64,000 bases of DNA from contig NW_001798968.1 of the NCBI RefSeq assembly GCF_000165425.1, forward strand, positions 1 through 64,000, in the 5' to 3' direction. Under the pieces are notes generated by a model, which saw only the letters and a list, made by a program, of their open reading frames with translations, was not told the DNA's origin and did not search any database. Positions within the stretch are counted from its first letter, which is position 1. Each line of letters opens with the position of its first letter. Position numbers and translations under genes: made by a program. The DNA is from Paramecium tetraurelia. Lineage: Eukaryota > Ciliophora > Oligohymenophorea > Peniculida > Parameciidae. Shown in pieces: positions 62,895-64,000 of the stretch.

Positions 62895-63281
62895 ATGGAT
62901 CAGAGTATGTTTGAGTAATTTGGGGGTGATGGGTCGATATCAGATTTGATAGATTAATTTTATTATAAGGTGTTATTCGATCAAAGTTTGAGAAGCATGT
63001 TTTTAAAAGCAGACATGACTAGAGTCAGATTGTAATAAAAGACCTTTTTCGCTTAAATGTTCGGTTGCATTCACACCAAATACACTGGAAAGTATTATTA
63101 CTAATGAATATACAGAGATCTAATAGAAGTGCATAAGAATTTGAGCATAACTGATCAATAATTTGATAGATTCTTACATCATCTTAAAAGTATTTTAGCC
63201 GACATGAATAAACCGTAAGAATTGATAGATTAAATATTGAAGAAGGTCGACAGCCATAGAAATTTTATTGTGTTTAAATGA
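62895..63281 (+). CDS. Truncated haemoglobin, 120 aa
   Basis: ATG 62895, one 24-nt intron (GTATTATTAC), TGA 63279-63281; 121 codons. MDQSMFEQFGGDGSISDLID matches the '(S/L)xFExLGG...' opening of group I truncated globins, followed by QFYYKVLFDQSLRSMFLKAD, FFAQMFGCIHTKYTGK, and the proximal-His region DLIEVHKNLSITDQQFD (His72 as F8), then FDRFLHHLKSILADM. Length and the 2-on-2 helix pattern match the Paramecium/Tetrahymena haemoglobins, which bind O2 reversibly. The stop lies five bases from the convergent ORP stop. Confidence 0.93.
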
Positions 63282-63286
63282 TATAT

Positions 63287-64000
63287 TCATTATTTTTTTC
63301 TTCTATTATCCAAGTCTTTAAAATTCTATTCTTCCAATTACAATTTGGCTCTATAAAAAGATAAAATAATTTATACTTTTGTGCATCCTCCATCTTTTGA
63401 CTCTTCATAAATATGAGATCATCTCTTTTGGTAGTATCAGATTCTAACACTTCTTAAGGCGAGATCCATGGCTTCTTTTCTTCGTCTATTTACCAAAGTT
63501 TCTCTTCTCCAAAGAGCAATCCTTCCAACCAGGATCCGATTCCTTATTAAAGAAGAGTTCTACAATAATAAATATATAGTATTACTCTGTTTTATTTCCA
63601 TTTTCATCAGTTTGCACTTCAAAAATGTCTACTTCTACAATGTCGAAGATTTTGGCTTATTCCTAAGACTTGAAGAAAGAAGTAATTTTGGACATCATCC
63701 CTTCAGCATTGTAATTGAATGTAATAACTGATTTCACACCAGGTCCTTCTATAACCATCTTGCCTTGCCAATTCAAAAGTCGATCTCCCATCACCAATCC
63801 AGTTATTTCCCTTAATTTTATATATTTAGAGTTCAATACATAGTTGGTCTCTATGCACACTTATACACAGCACCATTATTGAAGATTATGGTTTATCTAC
63901 CATTCTGCACTCCTGTTAATGAATTGACAGTCTTGTGCACTTAAATTTCTAATCTGTCATCTCCGTATATTTTATAATTATTTCCCTATATGTAATAAAA
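63287..64000 (-). CDS. Oxysterol-binding protein-related protein (ORP), C-terminal part
   Basis: The gene enters from the right edge and ends at TGA 63287-63289. Introns of 23, 26 and 26 nt (GTGCTGTGTA, GTAATACTAT, GTATAAATTA) keep the frame. Readable motifs: YGDDRLEIQVHKTVNSLTGV, IKLREITGLVMGDRLLNWQG and GKMVIEGPGVKSVITFN (the ORP beta-barrel outer strands), IGSWLEGLLFGEEKLWQIDE, then PWISPQEVLESDTTKRDDL and KMEDAQKAKLQLEEQNFKD, the conserved ORP C-terminal helix that normally follows 'D.R.R.D...L..g....A...K..LEe.qR'. ORPs exchange sterols and PI4P between membranes at contact sites. The N-terminal half with the EQVSHHP signature lies outside the window. Start not visible. Confidence 0.85.

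Overview
The window is macronuclear-type DNA of a ciliate, almost certainly Paramecium. Four things point there. (1) Proteins stay open only if TAA and TAG are read as glutamine and TGA is the sole stop. (2) Introns are tiny, GT...AG and mostly 20-33 nt; removing them restores the frame in gene after gene. (3) The sequence is very AT-rich. (4) The left end carries degenerate C/A-rich repeats of the CCCAAA/CCCCAA type, so base 1 is probably at or near a chromosome end. Standard-code gene calls would shred nearly every gene here. Coordinates below are my own readings under code 6 (TGA-only stop), with frames checked by intron arithmetic.

Left part (1 to about 30 kb) behaves like a subtelomere: sparse genes, relics and duplications. 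It holds a TPR-repeat relic, a hypothetical gene, a decayed casein-kinase-1 gene (3.1-4.0 kb), and one 7.9-kb open reading frame for a giant NACHT-type NTPase with pentapeptide and WD40 repeats (4.3-12.2 kb, minus). Next come two convergent inverted-repeat pairs (12.9/18.7-19.9 kb and 22.1/24.2-25.5 kb) carrying four members of one unrecognised gene family; in each pair the plus copy is frameshifted and the minus copy is intact. The first pair encloses coiled-coil and hypothetical genes. At 25.6-28.1 kb lies a secreted, probably membrane-anchored, Gly/Gln-repeat surface protein.

Right part (30-64 kb) is a normal dense ciliate gene region: membrane proteins, including two paralogues of a two-TM family (32.2 kb plus; 39.2-41.6 kb minus), a zinc-binding membrane protein, a Romo1/Mgr2 homologue, asparaginase with ankyrin repeats, a dual-specificity phosphatase, coiled-coil and IQ-motif proteins, a FAIM-like protein with an endocytic-adaptor tail, an ARF GTPase, an ER Hsp70 (BiP), a fatty-acid-hydroxylase-superfamily enzyme, a B-box protein, a cystathionine gamma-lyase, a truncated haemoglobin and, running off the right end, an oxysterol-binding-protein-related protein. 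Genes are packed, often tail to tail with fewer than 100 bases between stops (5 bases at 63.28 kb).

The most unusual features are the two inverted-repeat pairs with the same asymmetric decay, the glutenin-like repeat protein, and single-base frame breaks inside otherwise perfectly conserved housekeeping genes (ARF, BiP, hydroxylase). Those breaks need to be separated from sequencing or assembly error. I saw no tRNA, rRNA, CRISPR or recognisable transposon.
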